Source of the DNA: Pseudomonas sp. UBA4194
Lineage (GTDB): Bacteria; Pseudomonadota; Gammaproteobacteria; Pseudomonadales; Pseudomonadaceae
Assembly: GCF_002379585.1 (NCBI RefSeq)
Contig: NZ_DFUE01000089.1
Coordinates: 1 to 64,000, forward strand
Length of the DNA: 64,000 bases
Direction: 5' to 3'
A model generated the notes under the pieces. It saw only the letters and a program-made list of their open reading frames with translations. It was not told the origin of the DNA and ran no database searches. Numbering within the stretch: the stretch's first letter is position 1; each line of letters begins with the position of its first letter. The translations under genes and the position numbers were made by a program. Below, piece by piece: positions 43,348-51,941 of the stretch.

Positions 43348-43362
43348 CTTCAGGTGCCCGTC

Positions 43363-44406
43363 ATGACCGCAAAGCCTTTTACCCGCATTCCCGTCGTCGA
43401 TATCCGCGGCCTGTACAGCGATGATCTCGCCGAGCGCATGAAGGTCGCCACCGAGCTGGGGCAGGCAGCCAGCGATGTCGGCTTTCTGTACATCAAGGGC
43501 CACGACATCGACCCCAGGCTGATCCACGATCTGCGGGAGGCGGCCAGGGATTTCTTCGCCCAGGACATGGCGAGCAAGATGGACTACTACATCGGCACAT
43601 CGAAAACGCACAAGGGCTATGTGCCCGAAGGCGAAGAGGTGTATTCCAAAAATGCCAGGCCCGATCACAAGGAAGCATTCGACGTCGGCTTTCCGGCCCC
43701 CGCCGACCACCCGCTGGTGCTGGCAGGTACGCCGTTGATTGGCAGCAACGACTGGCCGCCCCTGGCAGGCTTCGAGCCTCGCGTCAGCGCCTATTACCGC
43801 GCCGTGTTCGCACTGGGCAGCAAATTGTTCACCGGCTTTGCCCTGGCACTGGGTCTGCCCGAAGATTATTTCGCGGCGTTCGTGACGTGCCCACCGTCCA
43901 AGCTACGGCTGATCCACTACCCGTTCGACAGCCAGGCCCACGATGCCCCCGGAATCGGCGCGCATACCGACTACGAGTGCTTCACCATCCTTCTGGCGGA
44001 TCAGCCCGGTCTGGAAGTCATGAACGACAATGGCAGCTGGATCGACGCCCCACCGCTGGAAGAAGCTTTCGTGGTCAACATCGGCGACATGCTCGAGGTC
44101 ATGACCGCGGGCGCGTTCGTCGCCACCGCTCACCGAGTGCGCAAGGTCGCGCAGGAGCGCTATTCCTTTCCGCTGTTCTATGCATGCGATTACCACACCC
44201 AGATCGCGCCCCTGCCGCAGTTCGCCCAGAGTGCCGACAACTCGGCCCGATACGATGCCTTGGCGATCGGCGAGCACATGTGGTCGCAGGCACTGCAGAC
44301 CTACCAGTATCTGGTGCGCAAGGTCGAGCAAGGCAGCCTGACGCTGCCGGAGCGCTCGCGCAAACCGTCAAGCTTCGGTCATCTCAAGAACCAGACGGCT
44401 GGCTAG
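43363..44406 (+). CDS. Isopenicillin N synthase-family Fe(II) oxygenase
   Basis: A 347-residue non-haem iron oxygenase. Iron ligands HTD (AHTDYECF) and the distal His (ATAHRV), and the 2-oxoglutarate/substrate RxS motif (ERYSFPLF), are all present. The N-terminal DIOX_N part runs to about residue 130. This superfamily hydroxylates or desaturates small molecules, amino acids and flavonoid-type compounds; the substrate is unknown. The ATG at 43363 is preferred over a GTG nine bases earlier. The last 23 bases overlap greB tail to tail. Confidence 0.85.
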   Translation: MTAKPFTRIPVVDIRGLYSDDLAERMKVATELGQAASDVGFLYIKGHDIDPRLIHDLREAARDFFAQDMASKMDYYIGTSKTHKGYVPEGEEVYSKNARPDHKEAFDVGFPAPADHPLVLAGTPLIGSNDWPPLAGFEPRVSAYYRAVFALGSKLFTGFALALGLPEDYFAAFVTCPPSKLRLIHYPFDSQAHDAPGIGAHTDYECFTILLADQPGLEVMNDNGSWIDAPPLEEAFVVNIGDMLEVMTAGAFVATAHRVRKVAQERYSFPLFYACDYHTQIAPLPQFAQSADNSARYDALAIGEHMWSQALQTYQYLVRKVEQGSLTLPERSRKPSSFGHLKNQTAG

Positions 44407-44893
44407 TCCGCACCGCTAAGGTGGAGGGGTAGCTGATCGAATTGATGTACCACAACGCCTCGCCCTGAGGCGTCTGCACCACCACTTCGTCACCCTCCTC
44501 CTTTTTCAGCAAGGCTCTGGCCATGGGTGCATCGATGGAGATGTAGTCCAGGCGTCCGTAGATCTCGTCGTAGCCCACGATACGGAATTTCTTGGTATCG
44601 CCCTGATCGTTCTCGATCTCGACCCAGGCACCGAAGAACACCTTGCCTTCCTGTTCGGGGGCATAGTCCACCACCTGAATGTCTTCCAGGCGCTTGCGCA
44701 GGTAGCGTATGCGTCGATCGATCTCGCGCAGCAGCTTTTTGTTGTATTGGTAGTCGGCGTTCTCGCTGCGGTCGCCCAAGGAGGCCGCCCAGGTCACCTT
44801 CTGGGTGATTTCGGGACGGTATACGCGCCACAGGTGATCGAGTTCGCTCTTGAGCGCCTCGTGACCTTCACGGGTGATGATACTGGTAGCCAA
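44384..44893 (-). CDS. greB: Transcript cleavage factor GreB
   Basis: A 169-residue factor that rescues stalled RNA polymerase by stimulating cleavage of the backtracked RNA. N-terminal coiled coil with the acidic tip GDRSENADYQYNK, and a C-terminal FKBP-like domain (SIDAPMARALL). The long basic patch and DYQYNKKLLREIDRRIR distinguish it from GreA. Starts with TTG at 44893 (AGGAG, 7 bases upstream). The stop overlaps the oxygenase gene by 23 bases. Upstream is DoxX on the same strand. Confidence 0.95.
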   Translation of the reverse strand: MATSIITREGHEALKSELDHLWRVYRPEITQKVTWAASLGDRSENADYQYNKKLLREIDRRIRYLRKRLEDIQVVDYAPEQEGKVFFGAWVEIENDQGDTKKFRIVGYDEIYGRLDYISIDAPMARALLKKEEGDEVVVQTPQGEALWYINSISYPSTLAVRTSQPSGS

Positions 44894-44908
44894 AACATTC
44901 TCCTGACG

Positions 44909-44929
44909 CGCCCACCGAAGGGGTGGGCG
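44909..44929. terminator. Hairpin between doxX and greB
   Basis: 8-bp stem CGCCCACC / GGTGGGCG with a 5-base loop, 37 bases after the doxX stop and just before the greB ribosome-binding site. No T-run, so it could be attenuator-like or part of the greB leader. Confidence 0.45.
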
Positions 44930-44966
44930 GCAGGTTACACCAAAGCGGAGCCGCGTTCACACGTGC

Positions 44967-45404
44967 TTAGCGACGGGTGATGGCGCGATCCACCGAAGCC
45001 GGACCAGCACCTTCAATCAACACCGCCACTGCGCCACCCAGCAGCGCCAAGGCGAACTCGTAGCCGTTGTTGGCCATGAACAGACCGTTATGGATATGCA
45101 CGGAGAAGATCGCCACCACCAGCGTGGCAATCAGCACCACTGCGGCAGGCCGTACCAGCAAACCGACGATCAATGCCACCCCACCGAAGAACTCGGCACT
45201 GCCGGACAACAGCGCCATCAGTGTGCCGGGGTGCAACCCCAGGCTTTCCATGTATTGGGCGGTGCCCGCCAGGCCGCCGCCGCCAAACAGGCCGAACAGC
45301 TTCTGCGAGCCGTGGGCGGCGAAGATGATGCCTACCAGCACACGCAGCGCGGTGATGCCGAAACCGGCGCGGGTGGCCATGACGCGTTGGACGAGTGTGT
45401 TCAT
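44967..45404 (-). CDS. DoxX family membrane protein
   Basis: A 145-residue inner-membrane protein with about four membrane helices (LRVLVGIIFAAHGSQKLFGL, MALLSGSAEFFGGVALIVGL and two more). DoxX-family proteins are linked to thiol/redox or quinone functions, but none is certain for this one. ATG 45404 with AAAGGA. The frame is open 14 codons further, with no ribosome-binding site. Confidence 0.85.
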   Translation of the reverse strand: MNTLVQRVMATRAGFGITALRVLVGIIFAAHGSQKLFGLFGGGGLAGTAQYMESLGLHPGTLMALLSGSAEFFGGVALIVGLLVRPAAVVLIATLVVAIFSVHIHNGLFMANNGYEFALALLGGAVAVLIEGAGPASVDRAITRR

Positions 45405-45508
45405 GCTGCAATCCTTTGAGTTCAGTGCGGAAGTGATGGTCGCCATGATAATCGGATTGATGGATTATAAAATCGCAAAAAACCGCTTTGAAATATCGAA
45501 GGATACGA

Positions 45509-46930
45509 TCACTTCAAAGAGGCAACCTTCCGCGTCTGAGGCTCCAGCGAGTCTCGCTCCCGGTCGAATGCCAGGTAGTATTTATTCACACTGTTAACAT
45601 AGCTCACCGCGCCCATGCCCACCTGCTCCATGGCGATGCGCTCGGTCTGGAAGAACCACTGGTTGGGGTTCAGGCCGCGCTTTCGCGCCTCGGCGCGCAT
45701 TGCCTGAACCCGCTCCGGGCCCATGTTGTAGGCGGCCAGGGTAAAGGCCATGCGCTCACGCTCATTGAGTTTGGGGCTGGAGAAGAACTTGCGGCGAATC
45801 AACGCAAGATACCTGGCGCCCGCCTGCACATTGTTGTCCACCTCCTGAATATTGCCCACGCCGACCCGCCGCGCCGCCGCCGGGGTGATCTGCAACAACC
45901 CGGTGGCGCCGCTGGCACCCTTGGCGGCAGGGTTGAGCTGGGATTCCTTGAACGCCAATGCGGCCAGGTTGAGCCAGTCCATCTTTTGCTCCCGCGCATG
46001 GCGCTGCAGCACCGGGCGCAGTTTTTCCAGGCGCTGGCGGTCGCTGCGGGCCAGGGGATAATGAACCTTGTACAGGCCTCGATAGACTTTCACGAACGCA
46101 GCGTCCTGGTTGGCCGGGACCTTATAGGCGGCCAGAAAGCGATCGACACTGGCGCCCAGCAGGGGTGCGTCACGGCGCACGTACCAGCTCAGCGAGCCCG
46201 GCGCGCTGAGCACCACCCGCCGATCGACGCGCAATTTGGGCATGACCTTGGCCCAGCGTTCGGCAATGGGCTGCTCCACCACCGTAAGGGGATAAATGCC
46301 GGCCTGGACCATTTCCATGACGTCTTCGGTGGCCAGGCTGGGGTCCACCCACTCGACGCTGATGGGGGCGAGCTTGCGCAGCGCCAGCTTTTGATTGAGG
46401 TTGTCGATGGCCACGCCCGCGGCGCTGCCATTGGCCAACGCCACGGTCTTGCCCGCCAATTGCTCGACCCGAGCGTAACGCCGCCCGCCCTTGATGCCGA
46501 CCAGCACGAACGGCACATTGGCCACCACCGGATCGCTGGCCGCCACGGCCACCCCCGGGCGCAGCTCCATCAATTCACCTGGGGCCACCAGGTCGCCTTC
46601 GCCGCGCTGCAAGGCGCCCAGCAATTGCTCCTTGGCGCGGGGAATGATCTTCAGCTTCACCGCCTGGCCTTTGCCAGCGAAGCCGTTGAGGTAAGCCTCG
46701 AACGCCTGCAACCGGTGAAACTCCACCCCGATGGGTTGTCCGCGGACTTCGCCGGAGCTGTTGCGGCTCTGATTGACCAACACCCGTAGCACCTTGCTGG
46801 TACGGATCTGGGCGAGATCGCGGACCTTGACCTGATGGGCGGCCACCGGCGGTCCCGCCGGACGGGCGGCTGCCAACGCAGGCGCCAGCAGGGCGAAGCA
46901 CAGCACAGCGATCAGCGTTCTAAACCCCAT
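45509..46930 (-). CDS. Membrane-bound lytic murein transglycosylase, MltF2-like
   Basis: A 473-residue protein: signal sequence MGFRTLIAVLCFALLAPALA; a periplasmic-binding-protein (SBP_bac_3) domain at about 45-265; and a C-terminal goose-type lysozyme/SLT domain with the catalytic Glu in AFKESQLNP and downstream ATGLLQITP, AAYNMGP motifs. Cuts peptidoglycan strands to 1,6-anhydroMurNAc ends; the binding domain probably regulates it. No lipobox Cys at the cleavage site, so attachment to the membrane is not obvious. Confidence 0.9.
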   Translation of the reverse strand: MGFRTLIAVLCFALLAPALAAARPAGPPVAAHQVKVRDLAQIRTSKVLRVLVNQSRNSSGEVRGQPIGVEFHRLQAFEAYLNGFAGKGQAVKLKIIPRAKEQLLGALQRGEGDLVAPGELMELRPGVAVAASDPVVANVPFVLVGIKGGRRYARVEQLAGKTVALANGSAAGVAIDNLNQKLALRKLAPISVEWVDPSLATEDVMEMVQAGIYPLTVVEQPIAERWAKVMPKLRVDRRVVLSAPGSLSWYVRRDAPLLGASVDRFLAAYKVPANQDAAFVKVYRGLYKVHYPLARSDRQRLEKLRPVLQRHAREQKMDWLNLAALAFKESQLNPAAKGASGATGLLQITPAAARRVGVGNIQEVDNNVQAGARYLALIRRKFFSSPKLNERERMAFTLAAYNMGPERVQAMRAEARKRGLNPNQWFFQTERIAMEQVGMGAVSYVNSVNKYYLAFDRERDSLEPQTRKVASLK

Positions 46931-47054
46931 CCGGTCCCCGGCACAAAGTAGTGAGCAGTCGCTAAAGACCGCCATAACTTATTGAAGTTCTTGGCTTTCT
47001 TGGTCCTTGGCGAGTTCTGTTATGCTTTTCGGCCTCCTGCCTTGAGGTAGCACC

Positions 47055-47870
47055 ATGCAACTCATCGACATCGGCGTCAATCTCACCAATGCCAGCTTCG
47101 AGCAAAAGCACGAAGCGATTCTGGAACGGGCCTACGCGGCGGGCGTTTGCCAACTGATGGTCACGGGCACCAGTGTCGAGGGCAGCGAGCATGCCTTGCA
47201 GCTGTGCCTGACGCTGGACGAGCGCGGCGAGCATCTGTTCGCCACGGCGGGCATCCACCCTCACAGCGCCAGCGAGTGGAATACCGACAGCGCCGCCCGC
47301 CTGCGGGCTCTGCTGAGTGAACCCAGGGTGCGCGCCGTGGGTGAATGCGGGCTGGACTTCAACCGCGACTTCTCACCGCGTCCGCAACAGGAGAAGGTTC
47401 TGGAAGAGCACCTGGCGTTGGCGGTAGAACTGGGCCTGCCGGTGTTTCTGCATGAACGCGATGCCAACCAGCGCCTGTTGGATATCCTCAAGGGCTACCG
47501 CGATCAGTTGGCCGGGGCGGTGGTGCATTTCTTCACGGGCGAGCAGAAGGCGTTGTTCAGTTACCTGGACATGGATCTGCACATCGGCATCACTGGCTGG
47601 ATCTGCGACGAACGCCGCGGCACCCATCTGCACCCGCTGATGCGCAGTATTCCCCGTGGACGCCTGATGCTGGAGAGCGATGCGCCTTATCTGCTGCCAC
47701 GCACCTTGCGGCCGAAACCAAAAAACGGTCGCAACGAACCCGCTTACCTGCCCGAAGTGCTGCGCGAAGTGGCCTTGCACCGGGGCGAAACGCCGGAGGT
47801 GCTGGCCGAGCACAGCACGGCGTGCGCCCGCGCCTTTTTCGATCTACCGAGCGTTCAATCGGCTCTATAG
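47055..47870 (+). CDS. tatD: TatD family metal-dependent hydrolase
   Basis: A 271-residue TIM-barrel deoxyribonuclease. The start MQLIDIGVNLTNASFEQ is very close to E. coli TatD rather than YcfH-type paralogues. Further motifs: TAGIHPHSASEW, GECGLDFNRDFSPRPQQ, HFFTGEQ, GITGWICDERRG and LESDAPYLLPRTL, holding the His, Glu and Asp metal ligands. 3'-5' exonuclease activity in DNA repair is known for TatD. Not next to tatABC here. Confidence 0.95.
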   Translation: MQLIDIGVNLTNASFEQKHEAILERAYAAGVCQLMVTGTSVEGSEHALQLCLTLDERGEHLFATAGIHPHSASEWNTDSAARLRALLSEPRVRAVGECGLDFNRDFSPRPQQEKVLEEHLALAVELGLPVFLHERDANQRLLDILKGYRDQLAGAVVHFFTGEQKALFSYLDMDLHIGITGWICDERRGTHLHPLMRSIPRGRLMLESDAPYLLPRTLRPKPKNGRNEPAYLPEVLREVALHRGETPEVLAEHSTACARAFFDLPSVQSAL

Positions 47871-47937
47871 CCGTGATAGCAAGGCTTGATTCGCCGCCGT
47901 TGCGGCTGAGGCTTATTCTCGATTCCAAGCCACAAGC

Positions 47938-47960
47938 CACCTGCACTCAAGCTGCAGGTG
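47938..47960. promoter_or_regulatory. Inverted repeat before the small membrane protein gene
   Basis: CACCTGCA-ctcaagc-TGCAGGTG, a perfect 8-bp inverted repeat 23 bases upstream of the small ORF start. Could be an operator or a leader hairpin. Confidence 0.4.
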
Positions 47961-47982
47961 CACCGGATCGAGGAGATGCACC

Positions 47983-48177
47983 ATGAACAAGGCCAATCGT
48001 ACTTCCCGCGCTATCGCCATACCGATGTTCATCCTGTCGGCGCTGATGGTGGCCGATTCGATGATCTGCTCAAGCTTCGCCGAAGCCGCCATCGGCGTGA
48101 TCGGTTTGTTCGCTGCGCTGGCGTTGAGTCATCCCGAGCGCCACGTCAGCCAAACACCGTTACCGTCTGCCGGCTGA
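47983..48177 (+). CDS. Small hypothetical membrane protein
   Basis: A 64-residue protein with two hydrophobic stretches (AIAIPMFILSALMVADSMIC and EAAIGVIGLFAALALS). A strong GAGGAG ribosome-binding site is 7 bases before the ATG, which is the main reason to call it. The final 32 bases overlap the end of the thioesterase gene tail to tail. Function unknown. Confidence 0.6.
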   Translation: MNKANRTSRAIAIPMFILSALMVADSMICSSFAEAAIGVIGLFAALALSHPERHVSQTPLPSAG

Positions 48178-48940
48178 TCGCAAGCAATTCTCCAGCCTCG
48201 TTCCACATGGCCGCAGCCGTGTGGCCGTAGCCATCGCGGGCGTGTTCGATCACCGCCTGGTAGCGACACCATTGGCGGGTGCTCAGAGCGGGCAGCGGCT
48301 GCACGAATTCAATGGTCCAGGTCAGGCTGCTGCCGGCCGCGGGCTTGGCCAGATAGGGCAGCAGTGCCGGTGGCCAGGCGTCGGCCAATACCAGCAGCAG
48401 CGCTTCGTCGACTGGCTGATCGCGGGTTTCGTTGCGCAGTTGCATCCAGCCTCCGATGCCCGCCACCGGGGTATTGCTGAACGGCATCGCGCCGATACCC
48501 CAGCGCATGTCCAGATGGCGAATGTATTCCGGTGTCAGGCCTTCGATGTAAGGCAGTGGTGTGGAGTCTTCCAGGCTTTTCATGGTCGGCAGCGGGACGG
48601 CACTGACGCTGACCGCCGAATCTCGTGACAGGCCGAAGCTGGCCTGGACCAGCGTCATCACTTCGCCTTTCTGCATGGCCTTGCCCAATACCGAGGTCAC
48701 CGCGCGACCTTCGCGCAGTATCTCCACTTCGAAACTGATGGGTACCTCGAGCTCGGCCGGGGCGACGAAGGTGATCGCCATGGAGCGGATCGGGCGGCCG
48801 GGGACCTTGGCGGCCATGGCTTCATGCATCAGTGCCGCCATGAGCCCGCCGTAGCACGCACGGCCCTGGCTCCAATGGCTGGGCACGATGACCGCATCCG
48901 GGGTGAGACGTGCGCTGGCCAGCAGGTCGAAGAGAGTCAT
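48146..48940 (-). CDS. Acyl-CoA thioesterase (double hotdog)
   Basis: A 264-residue protein with two hotdog halves, as in TesB-like enzymes. N-terminal block HWSQGRACYGGLMAALMHEA and second half containing GMGAMPFSNTP-like (WGIGAMPFSNTP) and DAWPPALLPYL. Hydrolyses acyl-CoA; chain preference unknown. ATG 48940 follows AGGCCATCCC; the longer frame upstream is not supported. A family B REP pair separates it from the CHAD gene. Confidence 0.85.
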   Translation of the reverse strand: MTLFDLLASARLTPDAVIVPSHWSQGRACYGGLMAALMHEAMAAKVPGRPIRSMAITFVAPAELEVPISFEVEILREGRAVTSVLGKAMQKGEVMTLVQASFGLSRDSAVSVSAVPLPTMKSLEDSTPLPYIEGLTPEYIRHLDMRWGIGAMPFSNTPVAGIGGWMQLRNETRDQPVDEALLLVLADAWPPALLPYLAKPAAGSSLTWTIEFVQPLPALSTRQWCRYQAVIEHARDGYGHTAAAMWNEAGELLAISRQTVTVFG

Positions 48941-49052
48941 GGGATGGCCTTGGAAGTGAGAGTGGGCGGTGGGTGGATGGTAGCCAGTGGATGGGCGCGG
49001 TGCAGCATACAAAAGTGACAATGTTGGGGTGTGGGGGTGCCAAGGCGGGCCT

Positions 49053-49163
49053 CATCGCGGGCAGAGCCCGCTCCCACAGGGGGGGCTGGAGGTGGCACAG
49101 GGGATATGCAGTGCGATTGGGGCGATGGGGATCGCCCTGTGGGAGCGGGTTCTACCCGCGATG
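49053..49163. repeat. REP family B inverted pair
   Basis: Arm 49053-49078 (GCGGGCAGAGCCCGCTCCCA) and inverted arm 49138-49163 (TGTGGGAGCGGGTTCTACCC), the second slightly diverged, 59 bases apart. Located between the thioesterase promoter and the CHAD gene end. Confidence 0.85.
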
Positions 49164-49186
49164 GGGCCGGGGCTGGCACACCGAGA

Positions 49187-49948
49187 TCAATCCACCGTCT
49201 TGAGCAATTTCTTCAGCACCTTGTCTGCCTTCAGCTCGGCCTTGCGCAAACTCACCGTCCACCCGGCCACGCAGGGTTGCAGATCCTGTTCCTGCTCGGC
49301 CTGCAGCAACCACTGCCAGTGGTCATGCCAATCACCCAGCGCCCCCTGGGCCGCTTTCAGTTGCTTGACCGTGGCCGCCGGCAGCTTGTCCAGTTCGGGA
49401 TAAGCTTCGGCGGCATAGCGCACTCGCTTGATCAACAAGCGCAAGCGATGCCGGTCGTGCGCTGGGTCCTTGAGCGCGGCCAGCAGTTGCTTCCACTGCT
49501 TGGCCAGGCGTTTCTCCACGCGCTGGCGCAACCCGCGCACCAGCTTCTGACGCTCGGCCGCACGCAGGAACCCAGGAAAGGCATCCAGTACCTGCATCAG
49601 CTGCGCCACCGGCTGCGATGCCGCGACCTCGGGAAACACCCCGCGCATGGCATCGACGCGGCGCTCTGCCGCTTGCTCGAAGCCCTGCCTGGCCAGCCTG
49701 GCTGCCAGTACTTCGCGGTCGCGCAACGGCGTGGTCAACTGCCCCACCGCCTTGGCCGCCTCCTCCAGTTCCTCTACGGCCGGCAAACCACGCAGCGGCC
49801 GCAGCAGGCTGCGCAGACGGCGCACACTGGTGCGTAGATCGTGCAGGGCTTCGGCATCGGTTTCGTCCTCGAGCCGTGCCTGGCAGGCAAAGAGTTTGAT
49901 CTGCAACCCCAGCAGTCGAGCAATGAGCGGGTCCAACGTGGCGGACAT
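49187..49948 (-). CDS. CHAD domain protein
   Basis: A 253-residue alpha-helical protein with the conserved histidine/arginine helices of the CHAD fold (HDLRTSVRRLRSLLRPLR and HRLRLLIKRVRYAAEAYPEL). CHAD domains bind polyphosphate granules through basic surfaces. Stand-alone (no CYTH domain). The stop of tgpA lies 5 bases downstream of this start on the same strand, so it may end the moxR-DUF58-tgpA transcript. ATG 49948. Confidence 0.85.
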   Translation of the reverse strand: MSATLDPLIARLLGLQIKLFACQARLEDETDAEALHDLRTSVRRLRSLLRPLRGLPAVEELEEAAKAVGQLTTPLRDREVLAARLARQGFEQAAERRVDAMRGVFPEVAASQPVAQLMQVLDAFPGFLRAAERQKLVRGLRQRVEKRLAKQWKQLLAALKDPAHDRHRLRLLIKRVRYAAEAYPELDKLPAATVKQLKAAQGALGDWHDHWQWLLQAEQEQDLQPCVAGWTVSLRKAELKADKVLKKLLKTVD

Positions 49949-49952
49949 GGTG

Positions 49953-51941
49953 CTACTCCGATGGTCTAGAGGGCGGCGCCGAGGCCAACTGCCGGCGCAG
50001 AGTACGCAAGGCCGTCTGCATCTGTTCACGCGATACGGCTCGGCCCGCATAACGTTGGGCGCTGAAGGCATAGGCAAAGTTCATGATCGCTTCGCGCTGA
50101 TGGGGCAGGTGCGTGGCCGCACGCTCGGCAAACGCCACCGCGCCCTCCCCTGTTTCCCGCACCAGCCCACGGCGCCGCAGCAGGCGCTCGAACTGGGCGA
50201 AGTCCTTGAGCTGCGGGTCGACTCGGCGTTGCCAGGGCTTGAGCAGCCACAGCGCGAGCAACACCATCACGGCTACGCCACCCACCGGCAGCGCCAGGCG
50301 TTGCAAGCCTTTGAACCAGCGCTCGAGAAAGTCCACCTGGGTCTCGCCCTGATAACCCAGGACCCATCGTTGCCAGCCGTAGTTGAGGTTGTCCCATTGC
50401 AGGCGCACCTCGTTGAGCCAGGTCAGGCCGGGATAGCGCAAGGGCGAAAACGGGGAGCCGGCAAGGAAATTCTCGTCCTCGGACAACGCTTGCTGTAGCC
50501 CCTGCTCGACCCGCGCCGGCGCTACCGCCGCAGTGGGATCGACGCTGCGCCAGCCCGTCCCGCCCTGCCAGTACTCGACCCAGGCATGGGCGTCGAACTG
50601 ACGCACGGTCAGGTAGTTACCCGCCGGGTTGATTTCGCCGCCCTGATAGCCGGCCACCACCCGCGCCGGCACGCCAGCAGCACGCAAGGCGAACACCATG
50701 GCGCCGGCGTAGTGGGCGCAGAAGCCGCGCCGGCTGTCGAACAGGAATTCATCGATGGCATTGGCCCCCAGAGTGGGCGGCTGCAAGGTGTAATGGAACG
50801 GCTGCTGGCGGAACTGACGCAGCATCTCGGCCACCAGCGCGTCGGCGCTGGCGAATCGAGCCTTGAGGTCGATAGCCCATTGGCGCGTGCGCGGATCGCC
50901 CTGGGCAGGCAATTGCAGAGCCATACGCTGGCCGAAGGGGGACAGTTCAGGCTCGCGCACCACTTCAGGCCAGGAGGTAACGGCATACATCAGCGGCTGA
51001 TCCACCGGACGCCGGCGCTGCAGGCGCCAGTCGGCAAGCTGGCGCACACCGGGCAGCGAGGTGCGGGCCACATCGAGGCCGAACAGCCAAGGCCTGGCAC
51101 TGGGTTGCTGAATGATCCGGTAGCTCAATGCCGGCCCGCTGGGCTGCCAGGCCGGTGCGGGCTGCGCCTGCACCCACGCCGATTGACTCCAGGTGCGACC
51201 GTCATAGGCATCCAGGCTCAGGGCGCGCCAGTACAGGTCGCGCTTGGCGGGCATGGCGCCATCGAAGCTGGCGCGAAACGCCACTTCGCCAGACTGGCCC
51301 AGATTGGCCATGTCGGCCGGGCTCATGCTGTCGGACAGCCCCGTCACGCCCTGTCCGGCATTGGGCAGCGGCAACGACCACAAAGGTTCCAGCCGCGGAA
51401 AGAACACGAACAGCAGCACCATCAAGGGCAGTGCCTGGCCAACCAGGCTCAGCGCCAGCTTCAATGTGGCTTTGGGCTGCGCAATCAAGGCCGTCTGCTG
51501 CAGACCGATCAAGGCAGACAACAGCGCGAGCAAGGGCAGCAGGCTATAGAGTGCCCACGGCAGGCTGGCATCGAACAGATACGCCACCGCCAGGCAGAAC
51601 AGCCCCAGGAAGATCACCACCCGGGCATCCCGCGCACCCTGCATTTCCAGGACCTTGAGCACGAAGGCGGCGACCAGCAGCGCAGCGGTGGCATCCAGCC
51701 CGATCAGGCCGCCGCGGGACAGATAGACCCCGGCCGCCACGCCGACCATCAGCAGCAGCTTGACCAGGCGCCCCGGGTAGGCGGCGCGCATGCGAAACAC
51801 CTGGACCCGCCACAGCGTGCAACCCAGCCACAGTGGCAACATCCACAACGGCACGTGCCACCACAGCGGCACCAGCACCAGCGCTTGAGCCACCAACAGC
51901 CAGGCCAGGCTGGCCCGCGGAATGGGCAGGACCGGCTTCAT
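49953..51941 (-). CDS. tgpA: Transglutaminase-like membrane protein TgpA
   Basis: A 662-residue protein: several N-terminal membrane helices (DUF3488), a periplasmic transglutaminase core, then a C-terminal membrane segment and a DUF4129 region. The catalytic triad is intact: Cys in SRRGFCAHYAGAMV, His in FDAHAWVEY and Asp in WRSVDPTAAV. TgpA is reported as essential in P. aeruginosa and is thought to act on the envelope. The ATG overlaps the DUF58 stop by four bases (ATGA). Confidence 0.92.
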   Translation of the reverse strand: MKPVLPIPRASLAWLLVAQALVLVPLWWHVPLWMLPLWLGCTLWRVQVFRMRAAYPGRLVKLLLMVGVAAGVYLSRGGLIGLDATAALLVAAFVLKVLEMQGARDARVVIFLGLFCLAVAYLFDASLPWALYSLLPLLALLSALIGLQQTALIAQPKATLKLALSLVGQALPLMVLLFVFFPRLEPLWSLPLPNAGQGVTGLSDSMSPADMANLGQSGEVAFRASFDGAMPAKRDLYWRALSLDAYDGRTWSQSAWVQAQPAPAWQPSGPALSYRIIQQPSARPWLFGLDVARTSLPGVRQLADWRLQRRRPVDQPLMYAVTSWPEVVREPELSPFGQRMALQLPAQGDPRTRQWAIDLKARFASADALVAEMLRQFRQQPFHYTLQPPTLGANAIDEFLFDSRRGFCAHYAGAMVFALRAAGVPARVVAGYQGGEINPAGNYLTVRQFDAHAWVEYWQGGTGWRSVDPTAAVAPARVEQGLQQALSEDENFLAGSPFSPLRYPGLTWLNEVRLQWDNLNYGWQRWVLGYQGETQVDFLERWFKGLQRLALPVGGVAVMVLLALWLLKPWQRRVDPQLKDFAQFERLLRRRGLVRETGEGAVAFAERAATHLPHQREAIMNFAYAFSAQRYAGRAVSREQMQTALRTLRRQLASAPPSRPSE

